From UBA12087 sp964370815 (GTDB taxonomy: Bacteria; Chloroflexota; Anaerolineae; Anaerolineales; Villigracilaceae), in assembly GCA_964370815.1 (NCBI GenBank), contig CAYJKQ010000004.1, forward strand, positions 1-64,000: a stretch of 64,000 bases of DNA, read 5' to 3'. Positions 1 to 8,212 of the stretch are shown here, one piece after another. The first letter of the stretch is position 1, and every line of letters starts with the position of its first letter. A program made the translations under genes and the position numbers. The notes beneath the pieces were generated by a model that did not search any database, had not been told where the DNA came from, and worked only from the letters and a program-made list of their open reading frames with translations.

Positions 1-505
1 ACTTGTGGGCTGCATAAGCCAATGACGTGGTGGGGGTGTTGCTGCAGGTCGTCGCACCACAGGCAGTTGATGTCACGGTCCTTGTGTAGACCAGTGCTGT
101 CCCTTTCCTGACTTCAAATTGATAATTTGTCGCCCCGGCTATCTTGCTCCACCTGAAGGTAGGCGTTCGATCGGTGATGTTCCCACTGGGGGCGACAGGC
201 GTCGGGATCACAGTAGGAGCAGTAACTGTAAAGTTCTTATACGCACTCCAGGCTTTCCAGACACCGCCCACTTTTGCCCGTACTCTCCAATTGTGGGCTG
301 CATAAGCCAATAACGTGGTCGGGGTGTTGCTGCAGGTCGTCGCTCCACAGGCTGCTGATGTCACGGTTTTTGTGTAGACCAGCGTCGTCCCTTTCCTTAC
401 TTCGAATTGATAATTTGTCGCCCCGGTTATCTTGCTCCAATTGAAGGTAGGTGTCCTGTCAGTGATGGTCCCGCTGGGAGAATTTGGAGTCGGGACAGTC
501 GGTGC
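1..505 (-). repeat. 288-bp tandem repeat coding for 96-residue beta-domain repeats
   Basis: The sequence TTGTGGGCTGCATAAGCCAA occurs at 3 and again at 291, and TTGATAATTTGTCGCCCCGG near 118 and 406, giving a period of exactly 288 bp (96 codons). Two copies are visible, one cut by the window edge. Near-identity at DNA level points to recent duplication or ongoing homogenisation, and more copies may follow outside the window. Confidence 0.85.
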
Positions 506-1603
506 TGCAGCTGATACCAGTGTCCAGCCCATATCCCTGAAGATACCCTTGGTGACATTACCCGGGTTATGCTGGGAGGCACCCGAACTGACCGCATAGA
601 CCATCATGCTATTGGAGGTACCTGCAAAGGTTGAATAATCCAGGTGCGAATAACTCGAGCCACTCTTCCAGGTGGATGGGGCATACATCTTGACGCGTGT
701 GCCACCGTTGGCTGCCTTGGAAAAAGCTCCATCGAACCACAGGTTGTTGGAAGTATACAGGTTTCCCAGAGCTACGGAAGGGGAGGTGTAAGCTGTCACT
801 TTTGTGCCACCCGAGCTCTCCATAAAGGTATCATAAATGTTCGGGTATCCCGAATATCCCCAGGAGCCATTACCGCCAGAGTATGAGGCTGTTCCCGAAA
901 AGTTCAGCCCGTGAGCGATCTCGTGGGCAGCCACAGTGACCAGGTCATACTGCCCGGCAGGAGTATTCCCGTCAGTACCGTAATACCAGGTGAAGTTCGT
1001 GTTGTAGGTGATGTTCATATCGCTGTTGCCAGCGTCGAGATCAGTGCCTCGCAATGAATTTGCCAGTGCGCCCTGGTACCAGGTATTTGTTTTCGGAGCG
1101 CCTGTAAAGTTGCGGTGCATAGGCTGTCCACCCGAATACCCCAGGATGGAGGATGAGCCAAGATTCGCCCAGCAAGCCCGGATCGTGATGGGCACCGTGG
1201 ATTGGATGGTATTGCTCCAGATCTCAGCAGCTTTGTTGAAGGCTGTCTTGGCAGCCGCTGGAAATGTCAGGCAGGGCTCACCCCACCTATCCGTACCACC
1301 GGCAGCAACGTATGTGATCGAGAAGGTCGCATTGGCTGCCTCCGGGTCTGCCAAGGTTGCGGCAAGTTCTGCATCCGCCGGGAATTTGAGATCCTGCATA
1401 GCCGGATTCGAATCTGCCACGATCACCAGTGGTTTGACTGCATCGTACAATGTCAAACCGTCTGAAGATAACTGTGGCTTGAGGTCAGGTGGATAGGCAT
1501 CCTGTGCCTTGCCCACTGAAACTCCAACAGTGGACAAGAGAATAACCACCACCATTAATACTGAAAACGATCCTGTGAACTTAATTTTTGATCCTGGGGT
1601 CAT
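1..1603 (-). CDS. Secreted zinc-metalloprotease-like protein with tandem Ig/FnIII-like repeats (C-terminus beyond window)
   Basis: The reading frame is open from an ATG at 1603, preceded by AGGAGGAGATGC, to the window edge, so about 534 codons are visible and the C-terminus is missing. Residues 1-35 form a signal peptide (hydrophobic LMVVVILLS stretch ending near KAQDA). A zinc-binding HExxH is present as HEIAHGLNF at about residues 227-235, inside a roughly 330-residue N-terminal domain. From about residue 367 the protein runs into 96-residue repeats containing TPTFNWSKITGATNYQFEV-like strands, resembling fibronectin III/Ig folds. The protein is presumably exported and may cut extracellular protein. 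The third zinc ligand is not obvious, so the peptidase clan is uncertain and the substrate unknown. Confidence 0.8.
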   Translation of the reverse strand, partial: MTPGSKIKFTGSFSVLMVVVILLSTVGVSVGKAQDAYPPDLKPQLSSDGLTLYDAVKPLVIVADSNPAMQDLKFPADAELAATLADPEAANATFSITYVAAGGTDRWGEPCLTFPAAAKTAFNKAAEIWSNTIQSTVPITIRACWANLGSSSILGYSGGQPMHRNFTGAPKTNTWYQGALANSLRGTDLDAGNSDMNITYNTNFTWYYGTDGNTPAGQYDLVTVAAHEIAHGLNFSGTASYSGGNGSWGYSGYPNIYDTFMESSGGTKVTAYTSPSVALGNLYTSNNLWFDGAFSKAANGGTRVKMYAPSTWKSGSSYSHLDYSTFAGTSNSMMVYAVSSGASQHNPGNVTKGIFRDMGWTLVSAAAPTVPTPNSPSGTITDRTPTFNWSKITGATNYQFEVRKGTTLVYTKTVTSAACGATTCSNTPTTLLAYAAHNWRVRAKVGGVWKAWSAYKNFTVTAPTVIPTPVAPSGNITDRTPTFRWSKIAGATNYQFEVRKGTALVYTRTVTSTACGATTCSNTPTTSLAYAAHK

Positions 1604-1629
1604 GCATCTCCTCCTATGAATAGTAATTT

Positions 1630-1678
1630 TCTGGCTGTTCGCAACCAGATGTTTAAACCAATATTCTGGTGAATATTG
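1630..1678 (-). promoter_or_regulatory. Two hairpins in the leader of the protease gene
   Basis: Two inverted repeats lie 27-75 bases upstream of the protease start. The first (1630-1649) pairs TCTGG.TG with CA.CCAGA around a TTCG loop. The second (1659-1678) is a perfect CAATATTC / GAATATTG pair around TGGT. They could be an mRNA leader structure or an operator; the sequence alone does not decide. Confidence 0.45.
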
Positions 1679-1711
1679 AAAACAACGCTTTTATTATTTT
1701 TTTAAAATTTA

Positions 1712-1861
1712 CTACTCCAAATTTATGACGTTAAACCTCCGGGTAGGATACGGTTCTTGAGTTTGCTTAATAAATTTCATCAACCTCTTGCTACAGTTTA
1801 GATAGAATTTCATAAGAAGACATCCCATCCGGCGATCCTTGTCTGGATTTTGCTGTAACAT
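1712..1861 (-). CDS. Possible small ORF, copy A of a diverged tandem pair (49 aa)
   Basis: An ATG at 1861 opens a 49-codon frame ending with TAG at 1712-1714. The peptide contains NPDKD, GCLLMKF and LMKFIKQTQE. The neighbouring ORF (1891-2085) has the matching words NPNKD, GCLLLKY and LKSFIKRSQE in the same order, and the two DNA segments align without gaps for about 100 bp at a 167-bp offset. No convincing Shine-Dalgarno is seen. I recognise no family. It could be a real small protein, a remnant of a larger gene, or a non-coding repeat. Confidence 0.3.
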   Translation of the reverse strand: MLQQNPDKDRRMGCLLMKFYLNCSKRLMKFIKQTQEPYPTRRFNVINLE

Positions 1862-1890
1862 CGCTTATTAATATACAAATCAAGAATTAG

Positions 1891-2085
1891 TCAAGCGTTC
1901 ACCCACCTGGCATGAGATAATTCTTGAGATCGTTTGATAAAACTCTTCAACCCTCTGGCTGTGTTGAGTGAATACTTCAGAAGAAGACATCCTGCCAAGT
2001 TATCCTTGTTTGGATTGACGGCATCTTTAATGTATTTTTTCACTAATACTATATAGCATATTTTGGCTTCTTTTTCAAGTGACAA
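1891..2085 (-). CDS. Possible small ORF, copy B of a diverged tandem pair (64 aa from TTG, or 50 aa from GTG at 2043)
   Basis: This frame is homologous to the one at 1712-1861 over NPNKD, GCLLLKY and FIKRSQE. The promoter-like sequence at 2050-2078 overlaps the TTG-start version. A GTG at 2043 lies about where transcription would begin, giving a possible leaderless 50-residue product, almost the same size as copy A. Function is unknown. The DNA just upstream of the shared block does not keep frame between the copies, which weakens the coding case. Confidence 0.3.
   Translation of the reverse strand: MSLEKEAKICYIVLVKKYIKDAVNPNKDNLAGCLLLKYSLNTARGLKSFIKRSQELSHARWVNA
2050..2078 (-). promoter_or_regulatory. 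Sigma70-like promoter reading toward the small ORFs and protease gene
   Basis: On the minus strand TTGAAA (2073-2078) is followed after exactly 17 bases by TATATA (2050-2055). Both hexamers are close to consensus. It points toward the small repeats at 1712-2043 and the protease gene at 1603, so the protease may have a long leader of about 440 nt. Confidence 0.5.
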
Positions 2086-2250
2086 AAGTCAGCTGAACCC
2101 ATTGATCGTATTCACACAGGAAGGGCGATCCCTTTTTCAATTTCTTCTACGGTTGCCTGTTTGGAGAGGGTTTTATACTTTATAATTCAGGGATCGTTCG
2201 TATCTTTTTATTTTTTTAGGAAAGATACAAGGTTTTTTTGGGAGAAGTGG

Positions 2251-3285
2251 ATGAGTTTAAGAGCTACGGCTGAAGCACCTGCCAACCTTGCTTTCGTTAA
2301 ATACTGGGGTAAGCGGGATGCTGAATTACGTATACCCGCCAATAATTCGATCTCAGTAAATTTGAGTACTGCATTAACCATCACAAGTGTGGGGTTTGAT
2401 GCGAACCTTGCAGAGGATCAGGTCAGCATTGCTGAAGAGATCATCCCGCTTGGAACCGATTTCTCTGACAGGGTTTTTCGCCATATCGACCGAATGCGAA
2501 GAAAAGCAGGAATCAATCTGAAAGCCGTGGTCCAGACCCGGAATACATTTCCAAGCGGGGTGGGGATCGCTTCCTCAGCATCCGGGTTTGCCGCGCTGAC
2601 GGTAGCAACATGTGCAGCCCTGGGCATGGATCTATCCGAAAAAGAAATGTCAGAAATGGCTCGCCTGGGTTCAGGATCAGCCTGTCGCTCCATCCCGGAT
2701 GGGTTTACAGAATGGATCGCTGCTGACCCGGAAAACAGATCTTATGCTGTCAAGATCGCTCCCCCCGGGCACTGGGATATCTGCATTGTTACCGTTGTGG
2801 TTTCCAAAGTAGCAAAACAACTATCGTCCACTTCCGGTCATAGATTGGCAGTGACATCGCCTTTTTTTAAGTCCCGGCTTGAATCCCTGTCTGAGCGCCT
2901 GAATATCGTGCGGTCAGCCATATTGGAGCGGGATTTCGAAGCCTTTGGTCGTGAGACAGAAATGGAAGCGATATCATTTCATTCCATTGCGATGACATCC
3001 CCGATACAAAACCCGGATGGTTGGAGATCGGGAGCATATTACTGGCAACCAGAAAGCCTGGAGTTGATACTAGCTGTCCAGGAATGGCGAAAAAGTGGTT
3101 TGGGCGTATACTTCAGCCTGGATGCAGGTCCTAGTGTGCACTTAATTTGCCTGAAACAGGACCTTAACCAGGTCATTACTGAAGTGCACGAGCTTGAGCA
3201 AAGAAGATCCGAACGAAAATGGGATCTTTTGGTCAATGAGCCTGCCATGGGAGCCCATCTCATCGCTGAAGATATGAATAAGTAA
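2251..3285 (+). CDS. mvaD: Mevalonate (di)phosphate decarboxylase
   Basis: This 344-aa GHMP-fold protein decarboxylates 5-diphosphomevalonate (or 5-phosphomevalonate in some Chloroflexota) toward isopentenyl (di)phosphate. It shows the family N-terminus ANLAFVKYWGKRD, the nucleotide-binding GVGIASSASGFAAL, the GSGSACRS motif and the catalytic Asp in SLDAGPSVH. The start at 2251 follows GGGAGAAG and matches the family N-terminus; the in-frame extension to 2161 is not conserved-looking. Mevalonate kinase follows after 18 bases, so the two are probably co-transcribed. No phosphomevalonate kinase or isopentenyl phosphate kinase gene is in the window, so the substrate phosphorylation state is open. 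Confidence 0.9.
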   Translation: MSLRATAEAPANLAFVKYWGKRDAELRIPANNSISVNLSTALTITSVGFDANLAEDQVSIAEEIIPLGTDFSDRVFRHIDRMRRKAGINLKAVVQTRNTFPSGVGIASSASGFAALTVATCAALGMDLSEKEMSEMARLGSGSACRSIPDGFTEWIAADPENRSYAVKIAPPGHWDICIVTVVVSKVAKQLSSTSGHRLAVTSPFFKSRLESLSERLNIVRSAILERDFEAFGRETEMEAISFHSIAMTSPIQNPDGWRSGAYYWQPESLELILAVQEWRKSGLGVYFSLDAGPSVHLICLKQDLNQVITEVHELEQRRSERKWDLLVNEPAMGAHLIAEDMNK

Positions 3286-3303
3286 TTTTTTTATGATGAT
3301 CCA

Positions 3304-4284
3304 ATGAAGATCAAAACCTCCGCTCCCGGAAAATTAATGTTATTTGGTGAACATGCAGTCATCCACCAGCACCCCTGCCTGGTAACTGCCGTGGATCTAC
3401 GCATCCATGTCTCTCTGGAAAAGATCGATGCCCCCATGATCCTGATTGAAACTCCCAAGCTCCGCGAAGGAGGACGAGGTTTTTCACTACCTTTAAACGA
3501 GTTATTCAATGACCAGTATTTACATCCACAAACGAAATTCATCGTAGCTTCCATCCGAAGAGTATTCTCCAGGTACCATCTTCATCAAGGCTTGAGAATC
3601 CAGACATCCGGTCCAATAAATAGTTTTGGATTGGGAAGTTCGTCGGCGGTCACGGTTGCCAGCATTTATGCCCTTATAAAATTATTTGAAATTGATCTTA
3701 ATAAACAACAGATATTTGACCTGGCTTATTCAGCAGTTCTGGAGGTGCAGATGCTTGGTTCAGGTTTTGATGTTGCTTCAGCCACCTTCGGGGGAACATT
3801 GCTCTACAAACCCACAAAAGAAGTTGAGATGCTCCACTTGGAACAGCTGCCCCTTGTGATCGCTTATTCCGGCGCCAAGGTCAGCACAACCCACTTGGTG
3901 GAGGAGGTCGAGCAATTAAGGAGTCAATTTCCAGAGATCATTGATCTCGTGTTCAAGAGCATCGGGGAAATTACCACAAGCGCCAGGATCGCAATTCTTG
4001 AAAATAATTGGCAAACTGCCGGAAAACTGGCGAACATCAACCAGGGTCTACTGGAAAGCCTGGGAGTAAGCACAGCCAACCTGCAAAAACCCATCATGGC
4101 TGCCCGGAAATCCGGCTCTTTAGGAGCAAAACTTTCAGGCGCAGGGGGAGGAGACTGCATGTTCGCAATCGTCACTGAGGAAACCCGCTCAGCAGTTGAG
4201 GCGGCTATCGAAAACTCCGGGGCGCAGGTTCTCCATTTGGATACAAACGTGGAAGGTGTCCGGATGGAAATTGAGCAGGTCTGA
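3304..4284 (+). CDS. mvk: Mevalonate kinase
   Basis: This 326-aa GHMP kinase phosphorylates mevalonate at O5. Visible motifs are SAPGKLMLFGEHAVIH at the N-terminus (motif 1), the ATP-binding loop FGLGSSSAVTVA (motif 2) and KLSGAGGGDCMFA near the C-terminus (motif 3). Length matches bacterial and archaeal mevalonate kinases. It lies 18 bases behind the decarboxylase gene; its 3' end overlaps the remnant of a HAD phosphatase gene. Within this window, the polyprenyl diphosphate synthase (61685-62632) and the UbiA-type prenyltransferase (26072-27103) would draw on the same isoprenoid supply. Confidence 0.93.
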   Translation: MKIKTSAPGKLMLFGEHAVIHQHPCLVTAVDLRIHVSLEKIDAPMILIETPKLREGGRGFSLPLNELFNDQYLHPQTKFIVASIRRVFSRYHLHQGLRIQTSGPINSFGLGSSSAVTVASIYALIKLFEIDLNKQQIFDLAYSAVLEVQMLGSGFDVASATFGGTLLYKPTKEVEMLHLEQLPLVIAYSGAKVSTTHLVEEVEQLRSQFPEIIDLVFKSIGEITTSARIAILENNWQTAGKLANINQGLLESLGVSTANLQKPIMAARKSGSLGAKLSGAGGGDCMFAIVTEETRSAVEAAIENSGAQVLHLDTNVEGVRMEIEQV

Positions 4285-5017
4285 AGATAGCTTTGGTTTT
4301 TTTGATTTTGACAACACGATCTACGAAGGGCAAACTTGTTATTTGATCCTGGATTTTACAACCTGCCTGGAAGCAAATGGTATTTTTGATCCATTTGTAT
4401 ATAATAAAATTAAATCTCTCTTTGCATCCTATCATCAAGGCAGAATCAACCGGCATGAATTTGGAATGCAAGTTGTTGAATCGTACTATCACGGGTTGAC
4501 CAGCCGCCCCGAGCTCACCCCTTTTGGGATGGCTTGCAGGAGGACGCCTGGTTTCCATATGCGCTCCCATTGCTGAAATTGATCACCAAACCAACCACAT
4601 CCATATTAATTTCAGGATCTCCTTTTGAGGTTCTGCAGGTGATCTACAAAAACTAATTTGGGATTTAAAGAACTTTATGCTTCCAAAGATATCATTAATA
4701 AGAGTGTTTACACTGGCCAAACTGGGTAGGAATTGGCCACTTATGTAACAAAATCAAAAACAATGTTGAATCTTTCACAAGTATTAGCTTATGACCCCGG
4801 AACCTCTTTTGCTTGGGGTGATTCTGAAAGTGATCTTCCTCTACACATGTCGGTTAATCCTCGCAATGCTTTTCTGCTGGGTGCTCCTGCCAACTTAAGA
4901 TTACAAGGTTTGGATAATAACTGGAATATTCCGGAAAATGAAGACGAAATTCTTAATAACGTTACTGAAAGGATCAACACATTATTTCCAGCTGAGGCTG
5001 GTGGAGTTGAACCTTAA
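4271..5017 (+). pseudogene. Broken HAD-superfamily (subfamily IB, SerB-like) phosphatase
   Basis: Three frames together spell one HAD hydrolase. The first segment has motif I as FFDFDNTIYEGQT. From about 4500 to 4653 the coding sense is in another frame (EDAWFPYALPLLKLI, then motif II as ILISGSPFEVL), ending at TAA 4654. The original frame resumes near 4658, hits TAG at 4727-4729, and continues to motif IV as AWGDSESDLPLH. That makes two frameshifts plus one stop, so no full product can be made. The original start probably overlapped the mevalonate kinase end (TTG at 4271), suggesting former translational coupling. Sequencing error is possible but three lesions in one gene, with intact neighbours, favour real decay. 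Confidence 0.8.
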
Positions 5018-5126
5018 TTTCACATATCCTTTCCTGGGGCTATGGTAAGATTAAGCTTGGTCTAAATAAAATTCGTTATAGACCCTCATGATGACACTTA
5101 AACTAACCTTACAAGAGCCTTGATAC

Positions 5127-5975
5127 ATGAAAATAAAAATAGCCCTTGCCCAAATAAATACATGTTTGGGCGACCTTTCCACCAACCTGGATCATCATCT
5201 ATCCATTGCCAGAGAAGCATATCAGAATAAAGCAGATCTGCTGATATTCCCCGAGCTCTCATTAACCGGTTATTCACTTCAAGATCTTGTGCCACAAGTT
5301 GCGATCCGACCTTCCAAAGAAGAGCCTCGATTCCAACAACTTCTTAAGACTAGCAAGGAAATTGACATGGTGATAGGTTTTGTGGAGGAGGATGGACGCC
5401 ATCGTTTCTACATATCCGCCGCCTATCTCTCCAAAGGGGAAATTATTCATATTCACCGAAAAGTTCACCTGCCAACTTATGGTATTTTTGATGAAAAACG
5501 TTTTTTTGATGCCGGAGACACCTTCCGGGCTTTTGACACACGTTTTGGGCGGATCGGTCTTTTGATATGCGAAGATTTCTGGCATGTCTCATCTCCTTAT
5601 CTGCTCTGGCAGGATGGCGCGGACATATTCCTTCTACAGTCTGCATCCCCCGGGCGGGGAGTCACCGACGAGAATGTTGGTTCTGCGGTTTGGGTTGAAA
5701 CCATCAACCGCTCCTATGCCGGATTGTTCACTGCATTTTTTGCACATTCCAATCGTGTCGGTTTTGAAGATGGGCTTTACTTTTGGGGAGGCGCGACTCT
5801 TTTCGATCCGGATGGCAGGCTGATAGCAATGGGTCCTTATGACACAGAAGCCATTACTTATGCTGAAATGGATCTGGACCAATTACGACGAACCCGTACG
5901 CGCTTACCCTTATTACGAGATGAACGCCCTGAAATCGTTTTGCGTGAACTTGGAAGGATTTTAAAACATGATTGA
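5127..5975 (+). CDS. Carbon-nitrogen hydrolase: glutaminase part of a split NAD+ synthetase
   Basis: This 282-aa nitrilase-fold protein carries the Glu-Lys-Cys triad in FPELSLTGYS (Glu), HRKVHLPTYG (Lys) and LLICEDFWH (Cys). The GYSLQDLV stretch is typical of the glutaminase domain of glutamine-dependent NAD+ synthetase. Its last 8 bases overlap the start of the synthetase gene, so the two are almost certainly translated together. Expected role: release ammonia from glutamine and feed it to the synthetase. Most bacteria with this activity have both domains in one chain, so the two-gene form is notable. General amidase activity is a less likely alternative. Confidence 0.85.
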   Translation: MKIKIALAQINTCLGDLSTNLDHHLSIAREAYQNKADLLIFPELSLTGYSLQDLVPQVAIRPSKEEPRFQQLLKTSKEIDMVIGFVEEDGRHRFYISAAYLSKGEIIHIHRKVHLPTYGIFDEKRFFDAGDTFRAFDTRFGRIGLLICEDFWHVSSPYLLWQDGADIFLLQSASPGRGVTDENVGSAVWVETINRSYAGLFTAFFAHSNRVGFEDGLYFWGGATLFDPDGRLIAMGPYDTEAITYAEMDLDQLRRTRTRLPLLRDERPEIVLRELGRILKHD

Positions 5976-6789
5976 CCTGTCCATCAACTGTGAACTTGTC
6001 CGAAATATACTCGTCCGTTTTATCCACAGTGAGATCACCCGCACTGGATATAAACGCGCCGTCATTAATCTTTCAGGAGGGTTAGATTCAGCCGTCTCAT
6101 GTGCACTGGCTTGTGAAGCTCTCGGTCCAGAAAACGTGCTTGCGATTCGGCTCCCTTATAAGACTTCCTCACCGGATTCTCTGGAACACGCCCAATTATT
6201 GATAGACCAGTTGGGTATCCAATCAACCACCATCCCGATCAGTGATATGGTTGACGCGCTGATAGATCGTTACCCAGAGATGTCCAAAATTCGCAAAGGG
6301 AATATCATGGCACGGGTACGGATGATCATCGCCTACGATCAATCTGAAGAATTCCATGGACTGGTTGTCGGCACAGGTAACAAGACCGAAATTCTGCTAG
6401 GGTATACCACCCTGTTTGGTGATTCGGCTTGTGCGCTTAATCCGATCGGTGATCTATTCAAGACCCAGGTCAGGCAACTGGCAAATGATCTAAATATTCC
6501 ACATGTGATCATTGATAAACCTCCTTCAGCTGACCTCTGGCAGGGACAAACTGACGAGGCTGAGCTGGGTTTCACTTATGAAAAAGTAGATCAATTACTT
6601 TACCTGCTTGTTGATCAGCGTTATCAAATTTCTGAATGCATCCAGGAAGGATTTGAGGAAGGATTTGTCAAGGCGATTGCTGAACGAGTGCAACGCCATC
6701 AATTTAAGCGCAGTCTGCCACCAATCGCCAAGATCAGCAGTCGAACGGTTGGGGCAGATTACCTTTATTTCAGAGATTGGGGAACTTAA
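5968..6789 (+). CDS. nadE: NAD+ synthetase (synthetase subunit)
   Basis: This 273-aa protein amidates deamido-NAD+ to NAD+ using ATP. The PP-loop is NLSGGLDSAVSCA, and VVGTGNKTEILLGYTTLFGD and KPPSADLWQGQTDEAELG are the characteristic deamido-NAD and metal-binding segments. The 273-aa length equals the synthetase half of the fused enzyme. It overlaps the glutaminase gene by 8 bases (ATGATTGA). In its own frame a TAA lies just upstream of the ATG, so the two chains are truly separate in this sequence. Confidence 0.93.
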   Translation: MIDLSINCELVRNILVRFIHSEITRTGYKRAVINLSGGLDSAVSCALACEALGPENVLAIRLPYKTSSPDSLEHAQLLIDQLGIQSTTIPISDMVDALIDRYPEMSKIRKGNIMARVRMIIAYDQSEEFHGLVVGTGNKTEILLGYTTLFGDSACALNPIGDLFKTQVRQLANDLNIPHVIIDKPPSADLWQGQTDEAELGFTYEKVDQLLYLLVDQRYQISECIQEGFEEGFVKAIAERVQRHQFKRSLPPIAKISSRTVGADYLYFRDWGT

Positions 6790-6896
6790 GTCTCACCAAG
6801 CCTACTTGTACCCAAACAATTGTCTGAAGAATTGAAAATAGGTTTAGAACCACAAATACAGGTTGGCGTTTAACTTGTAAATTACAACAAAACCCG

Positions 6897-8147
6897 ATGC
6901 ATCTTCACATTCCGCCATCCCTTCGTCATCGCAAATTTCGCCTGATCTGGCTAGGTATGTTGATCTCTATTGCAGGCTCACAGATGCAGGTTTCTGCCAT
7001 TCACTGGCATATACGGGAACTGACAGGGACACCTGACCCACTTGCACTGGGTGGAATTGGGTTGGCACGCATTCTTCCAATAATTATATTCTCCATCATC
7101 AGCGGACCTGCTGCAGATACATTAAATCGCCGCAAGATCTTGCTTGTAACCCAAAGTGTTCAAGCCATGATTGCAATGATCCTGGCATTTCTGACATTCA
7201 CCAACCTTATCAACATTGGCTTAATTTACGCATTAACCGCTCTTCAGGCTGCCGCAATCGCATTTGATCTACCTGCCCGGCAAGCCATGATCCCAAACCT
7301 CGTCCCAGAAAATGATCTCCCAAACGCCTTCAGCCTGCAATCAATTGCCTTCAATACAGGCGCGATCCTTGGTCCCATGCTGGGAGGTCTGGTCATCGCC
7401 ACAATGGGTCAGGGTTATACCTATCTATTTAATGCCATCTCTTTTCTCGCTGTGATTGTTGCATTAATGATGATCGGCAATGTAGCCCAAGACATTACGA
7501 AGTCATCCGGAATTGGTCTGGTTGCTGTCCGTGAAGGTATTCGTTTCATCATTTCAAAACCTATCATACTTTCCACTATGTTAATTGATTTCGCAGCAAC
7601 ATTTTTTGCCTCAGCCAATACCATGCTTCCGATCATCGCCCGTGATATTCTCAAGGTTGGTGAAGTAGGTTACGGGTTCCTTTCTGCTGGACAATCGATC
7701 GGTTCGGTCATCGCCAGCCTGGTCATATCCCAATTGAACGAAATTAAACGTCAGGGGAGGATCTTCCTGGGTGCTGTTTTTCTTTTTGGGTTGGCTACCA
7801 TCTTCTTTGGGATCTCTCAGAGCCTGATCTTGGCAATGGTGGCATTGATCGTAATGGGAGCGGCAGATTCTGTCAGCACCATCATCCGCAACACGATCCG
7901 TCAGATCAACACTCCCGACCATATTCGTGGAAGAATGGTCAGTATCAATCAAATCTTCTTTCAGGGTGGACCTCAACTTGGTGAGGTAGAAGCTGGTATT
8001 GTTGGGAAACTATTGGGTGTACCAGCAGTTATCGTCTCAGGTGGTATCGGGGTTTTATTATCAGTTTTGTGGATAGCAAAAAAGTGGCCTCAACTACGCC
8101 TCTATAATGGCGACGAAAGTCTCCAAGTGGAACCCAAAATGGAGTGA
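6897..8147 (+). CDS. MFS transporter, EntS-like exporter family
   Basis: This 416-aa integral membrane protein has about 12 hydrophobic segments. The start resembles the MFS_3/EntS group (RHRKFRLIWLGMLISIAGSQMQ) and the loop 2-3 signature appears as GPAADTLNRRKILL. Further family-like segments are FDLPARQAMIPNLV and the later DSVSTIIRNTIRQINTPDHIRGRM. Family members export siderophores, drugs or other small molecules; nothing nearby fixes the substrate. It stands 108 bases after nadE. Confidence 0.85.
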   Translation: MHLHIPPSLRHRKFRLIWLGMLISIAGSQMQVSAIHWHIRELTGTPDPLALGGIGLARILPIIIFSIISGPAADTLNRRKILLVTQSVQAMIAMILAFLTFTNLINIGLIYALTALQAAAIAFDLPARQAMIPNLVPENDLPNAFSLQSIAFNTGAILGPMLGGLVIATMGQGYTYLFNAISFLAVIVALMMIGNVAQDITKSSGIGLVAVREGIRFIISKPIILSTMLIDFAATFFASANTMLPIIARDILKVGEVGYGFLSAGQSIGSVIASLVISQLNEIKRQGRIFLGAVFLFGLATIFFGISQSLILAMVALIVMGAADSVSTIIRNTIRQINTPDHIRGRMVSINQIFFQGGPQLGEVEAGIVGKLLGVPAVIVSGGIGVLLSVLWIAKKWPQLRLYNGDESLQVEPKME

Positions 8148-8168
8148 GCTCCTAAGAATTAAGTGTTA

Positions 8169-8197
8169 TTGAAATTCTATTATTCTTGAGATAAAAT
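8169..8197 (+). promoter_or_regulatory. Promoter of cydAB
   Basis: TTGAAA (8169-8174) and TAAAAT (8192-8197) are separated by exactly 17 bases, about 60 bases ahead of the cydA start. The intergenic position and near-consensus hexamers make this the likely sigma70-type promoter. Confidence 0.65.
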
Positions 8198-8212
8198 GTA
8201 ATTATTCACAAA

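Noticed and set aside
1008..1496. 162-codon plus-strand frame
   Set aside because: It is the antisense of the protease coding sequence, which has a signal peptide, HExxH and repeats.
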